From Cladorhizidae sp. MBARI D1340-BT2 (Eukaryota; Porifera; Demospongiae; Poecilosclerida; Cladorhizidae), in contig JAQNBH010000013.1 in the NCBI GenBank assembly GCA_028752905.1, positions 12,328,897 through 12,392,896 on the forward strand: 64,000 nt of DNA, given 5' to 3'. This document shows positions 59,301-64,000 of the stretch, in pieces (the stretch's first letter is position 1; each line of letters starts with the position of its first letter). The position numbers and the translations under genes are program-made. The notes below the pieces were generated by a model that saw nothing but the letters and a program-made list of their open reading frames with translations, made no database searches and was not told the origin of the DNA.

Positions 59301-62300
59301 TGGCCAATGCCTATCTGCATCTACATTAATCAACCCCAGATAGTCTAGATGCCTACTACAGAAGTGACCTGGCCAATGCCTATATTAATCAACCCCAGAT
59401 AGTCTAGATGTCTACTACAGAAGTGACCTGGCCAATGCCTATCTGCATGTACATTAATCAACCCCAGATAGTCTAGATGCCGAAGTGACCTGGCCAATGC
59501 CTACCTGCATGTAAATTAATCAACCCCAGATAGTCTAGATGCCTACTACAGAAGTGACCTGACCAATGCCTATCTGCATGTATATTAATCAACCCCAGAT
59601 AGTTTAGATGCCTACTACAGAAGTGACCTGGCCAATGCCTATCTGCATCTACATTAATCAACCCCAGATAGTCTAGATGCCTACTACAGAAGTGACCTGG
59701 CCAATGCCTATCTGCATGTATATTAATCAACCCCAGATAGTTTAGATGCCTACTACAGAAGTGACCTGGCCAATGCCTATCTGCATCTACATTAATCAAC
59801 CCCAGATAGTCTAGATGCCTACTACAGAAGTGACCTGGCCAATGCCTATATTAATCAACCCCAGATAGTCTAGATGTCTACTACAGAAGTGACCTGGCCA
59901 ATGCCTATCTGCATGTACATTAATCAACCCCAGATAGTCTAGATACCTACTACAGAAGTGACCTGGCCAATACCTACCTGCGTGTAAATTAATCAACCCC
60001 AGATAGTCTAGATGCCTACTATGGAAGTGACCTGGCCCATGCCTACCTGCATGTACATTAATCAACCCCAGATAGTCTAGATACCTACTACAGAAGTGAC
60101 CTGGCCAATGCCTATCTGCATGTACATTAATCAACCCCAGATAGTCTAGATGCCTACTACAGAAGTGACCTGGCCAATGCCTATCTGCATGTACATTAAT
60201 CAACCCCAGATAGTCTAGATGCCTACTACAGAAGTGACCTGCTATCTGCAAGTAAATTAATCAACCCCAGATAGTCTAGATGTCTACTACAGAAGTGACC
60301 TGGCCAATGCCTATCTGCATGTATATTAATCAACCCCAGATAGTCTAGATACCCTACTACAGAAGTGACCTGGCCAATGCCTATCTGCATGTACATTAAT
60401 CAACCCCAGATAGTTTAGATGAAGTGACCTGGCCAATGCCTATCTGCATGTAAATTAATCAACACCAGATAGTCTAGATGCCTACTACAGAAGTGACCTG
60501 GCCAATGCCTATCTGCATGTACATTAATCAACCCCAGATAGTCTAGATGCCTACTACAGAAGTGACCTGGCCAATGCCTATCTGCATGTATATTAATCAA
60601 CCCCAGATAGTTTAGATGCCTACTACAGAAGTGACCTGGCCAATGCCTATCTGCATCTACATTAATCAACCCCAGATAGTCTAGATGCCTACTACAGAAG
60701 TGACCTGGCCAATGCCTATCTGCATGTACATTAATCAACCCCAGATAGTCTAGATGCCTACTACAGAAGTGACCTGGCCAATGCCTATCTGCATGTACAT
60801 TAATCAACCCCAGATAGTCTAGATGCCTACTACAGAAGTGACCTGCTATCTGCATGTAAATTAATCAACCCCAGATAGTCTAGATGCCTACTACAGAAGT
60901 GACCTGGCCAATGCCTATCTGCATGTATATTAATCAACCCCAGATAGTCTAGATACCCACTACAGAAGTGACCTGGCCAATGCCTATCTGCATGTACATT
61001 AATCAACCCCAGATAGTTTAGATGCCTACTACAGAAGTGACCTGGCCAATGCCTATCTGCATGTAAATTAATCAACCCCAGATAGTCTAGATTCCTACTA
61101 CAGAAGTGACCTGGCCAATGCCTATCTGCATGTACATTAATCAACCCCAGATAGTCTAGATGCCGAAGTGACCTGGCCAATGCCTACCTGCATGTAAATT
61201 AATCAACCCCAGATAGTCTAGATGCCTACTACAGAAGTGACCTGGCCAATGCCTATCTGCATGTATATTAATCAACCCCAGATAGTTTAGATGCCTACTA
61301 CAGAAATGACCTGGCCAATGCCTATCTGCATCTACATTAATCAACCCCAGATAGTCTAGATGCCTACTACAGAAGTGACCTGGCCAATGCCTATCTGCAT
61401 GTATATTAATCAACCCCAGATAGTTTAGATGCCTACTACAGAAGTGACCTGGCCAATGCTTATCTGCATCTACATTAATCAACCCCAGATAGTCTAGATG
61501 CCTACTACAGAAGTGACCTGGCCAATGCCTATCTGCATGTAAATTAATCAACCCCAGATAGTCTAGATGTCTACTACAGAAGTGACCTGGCCAATGCCTA
61601 TCTGCATGTACATTAATCAACCCCAGATAGTCTAGATACCTACTACAGAAGTGACCTGGCCAATACCTACCTGCGTGTAAATTAATCAACCCCAGATAGT
61701 CTAGATGCCTACTATGGAAGTGACCTGGCCCATGCCTACCTGCATGTACATTAATCAACCCCAGATAGTCTAGATACCTACTACAGAAGTGACCTGGCCA
61801 ATGCCTATCTGCATGTACATTAATCAACCCCAGATAGTCTAGATGCCTACTACAGAAGTGACCTGGCCAATGCCTATCTGCATGTACATTAATCAACCCC
61901 AGATAGTCTAGATGCCTACTACAGAAGTGACCTGCTATCTGCATGTAAATTAATCAACCCCAGATAGTCTAGATGCCTACTACAGAAGTGACCTGGCCAA
62001 TGCCTATCTGCATGTATATTAATCAACCCCAGATAGTCTAGATACCTACTACAGAAGTGACGTGGCCAATGCCTATCTGCATGTACATTAATCAACCCCA
62101 GATAGTCTAGATGCCTACTACAGAAGTGACCTGGCCAATGCCTATCTGCATGTACATTAATCAACCCCAGATAGTCTAGATGCCTACTACAGAAGTGACC
62201 TGGCCAATGCCTACCTGCATGTGTAAATTAATCAACCCCAAATAGTCTAGATACCTACTACAGAAGCGACCTGCTATCTGCATGTAAATTAATCAACCCC

Positions 62301-64000
62301 AGATAGTCTAGATGCCTACTACAGAAGTGACCTGGCCAATGCCTATCTGCATGTATATTAATCAACCCCAGATAGTCTAGATACCCACTACAGAAGTGAC
62401 CTGGCCAATGCCTATCTGCATGTACATTAATCAACCCCAGATAGTTTAGATGCCTACTACAGAAGTGACCTGGCCAATGCCTATCTGCATGTAAATTAAT
62501 CAACCCCAGATAGTCTAGATGCCTACTACAGAAGTGACCTGGCCAATGCCTATCTGCATGTACATTAATCAACCCCAGATAGTCTAGATGCCGAAGTGAC
62601 CTGGCCAATGCCTACCTGCATGTAAATTAATCAACCCCAGATAGTCTAGATGCCTACTACAGAAGTGACCTGACCAATGCCTATCTGCATGTATATTAAT
62701 CAACCCCAGATAGTTTAGATGCCTACTACAGAAGTGACCTGGCCAATGCCTATCTGCATCTACATTAATCAACCCCAGATAGTCTAGATGCCTACTACAG
62801 AAGTGACCTGGCCAATGCCTATCTGCATGTATATTAATCAACCCCAGATAGTTTAGATGCCTACTACAGAAGTGACCTGGCCAATGCCTATCTGCATCTA
62901 CATTAATCAACCCCAGATAGTCTAGATGCCTACTACAGAAGTGACCTGGCCAATGCCTATCTGCATGTAAATTAATCAACCCCAGATAGTCTAGATGTCT
63001 ACTACAGAAGTGACCTGGCCAATGCCTATCTGCATGTACATTAATCAACACCAGATAGTCTAGATACCTACTACAGAAGTGACCTGGCCAATACCTACCT
63101 GCGTGTAAATTAATCAACCCCAGATAGTCTAGATGCCTACTATGGAAGTGACCTGGCCCATGCCTACCTGCATGTACATTAATCAACCCCAGATAGTCTA
63201 GATACCTACTACAGAAGTGACCTGGCCAATGCCTATCTGCATGTACATTAATCAACCCCAGATAGTCTAGATGCCTACTACAGAAGTGACCTGGCCAATG
63301 CCTATCTGCATGTACATTAATCAACCCCAGATAGTCTAGATGCCTACTACAGAAGTGACCTGCTATCTGCATGTAAATTAATCAACCCCAGATAGTCTAG
63401 ATGCCTACTACAGAAGTGACCTGGCCAATGCCTATCTGCATGTATATTAATCAACCCCAGATAATCTAGATACCTACTACAGAAGTGACCTGGCCAATGC
63501 CTATCTGCATGTACATTAATCAACCCCAGATAGTTTAGATGCCTACTACAGAAGTGACCTGGCCAATGCCTATCTGCATGTATATTAATCAACCCCAGAT
63601 AGTCTAGATACCCACTACAGAAGTGACCTGGCCAATGCCTATCTGCATGTACATTAATCAACCCCAGATAGTTTAGATGCCTACTACAGAAGTGACCTGG
63701 CCAATGCCTATCTGCATGTACATTAATCAACCCCAGATAGTTTAGATGAAGTGACCTGGCCAATGCCTATCTGCATGTAAATTAATCAACACCAGATAGT
63801 CTAGATGCCTACTACAGAAGTGACCTGGCCAATGCCTATCTGCATGTACATTAATCAACCCCAGATAGTCTAGATGCCTACTACAGAAGTGAGCTGGCCA
63901 ATGCCTACCTGCATGTGTAAATTAATCAACCCCAAATAGTCTAGATACCTACTACAGAAGTGACCTGCTATCTGCATGTAAATTAATCAACCCCAGATAG

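Larger units (their letters stand above)
24939..64000. repeat. Giant satellite of 69-bp units, at least 39 kb, about 560 copies
   Basis: The unit can be written CTAGATGCCTACTACAGAAG, TGACCTGGCCAATGCCTATC, TGCATGTACATTAATCAACC, CCAGATAGT. It fills the window from about 40 nt upstream of the NUDT1 acceptor to the last base and clearly continues. Most units differ at a few recurrent sites: TACATT/TATATT/TAAATT, GTACATT/CTACATT, GATGCC/GATACC, CTAGAT/TTAGAT. Length variants also recur: CCTGCTATCTGC (8 bp lost), GATGCCGAAGTG (7 bp lost), GCATGTGTAAATT (2 bp gained) and GCCTATATTAATC (internal loss). Variants recur in fixed order, giving higher-order blocks. Minus-strand frames of up to 277 codons with a 23-residue period (RHWPGHFCSRHLDYLGLIN) follow from 69 being 3 x 23; they lack any independent sign of being genes. 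Confidence 0.97.

Noticed and set aside
24939..64000. Dozens of minus-strand open frames of 80-277 codons in the satellite as protein genes
   Set aside because: They follow from a stop-free 69-bp unit (3 x 23), begin and end at frame-shifting unit variants, and have no non-repetitive part, start context or partner exon.

Overview
The window is eukaryotic and almost certainly from an invertebrate animal. It carries two exons of a metazoan-type NUDT1 (MTH1) gene with a 60-nt GT-AG intron, hAT, piggyBac-like and Ty3/gypsy transposon relics, and very abundant tandem repeats. The base composition, short introns and AGCTA-rich words would fit a demosponge, but that placement is inference. No bacterial genes, operons, rRNA or tRNA genes were recognised.

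Layout. 1-2144: AT-rich DNA without a gene. 2145-3759: minisatellite of 71-bp units. 3900-4115: GT-rich microsatellites. 4763-7203: broken, intron-containing hAT transposase, with a small hairpin MITE (5625-5717) in its third intron. 7310-8204: piggyBac-like element with TTAA target duplications and inverted termini. About 9042-16165: decayed Ty3/gypsy element (gag, protease, integrase; reverse transcriptase lost), split inside integrase by a 5.2-kb hAT element (10318-15555). That hAT element itself contains a piggyBac-like MITE (12206-12774) and a second, internally deleted hAT element (13631-15151). 16160-17150: 37-bp minisatellite on the gypsy 3' end. 17451-20689, minus strand: an unknown ORF and a frameshifted RNase-H/DDE-like, transposase-like gene. 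Six copies of the near-palindrome GTAACGGAGTTAC (one with a single change) lie on the two sides of the transposase-like gene. 22105-23061: possible fragments of an unknown minus-strand gene. 23933-24198: near-perfect 266-bp palindrome. 24509-24899: the two 3' exons of NUDT1, minus strand.

From about 24939 to the window end (39 kb, about 560 copies) everything is one satellite of 69-bp units. It begins about 40 nt upstream of the splice acceptor of the NUDT1 exon that carries the second half of the Nudix box. The 5' exons of NUDT1 are not in the window, so if the gene is intact the whole array lies in one of its introns. The array has higher-order structure: blocks of about 0.34, 0.94, 1.43, 2.85, 3.59, 8.54 and 9.95 kb recur. 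Its many minus-strand open frames arise because 69 is a multiple of 3; they should not be read as genes.

The only plausibly functional host gene seen is NUDT1. The rest is a graveyard of nested mobile elements and expanding tandem repeats. The points most worth following are the intronic giant satellite, the GTAACGGAGTTAC sites around the transposase-like gene, and the layered insertions whose target sites can still be read.
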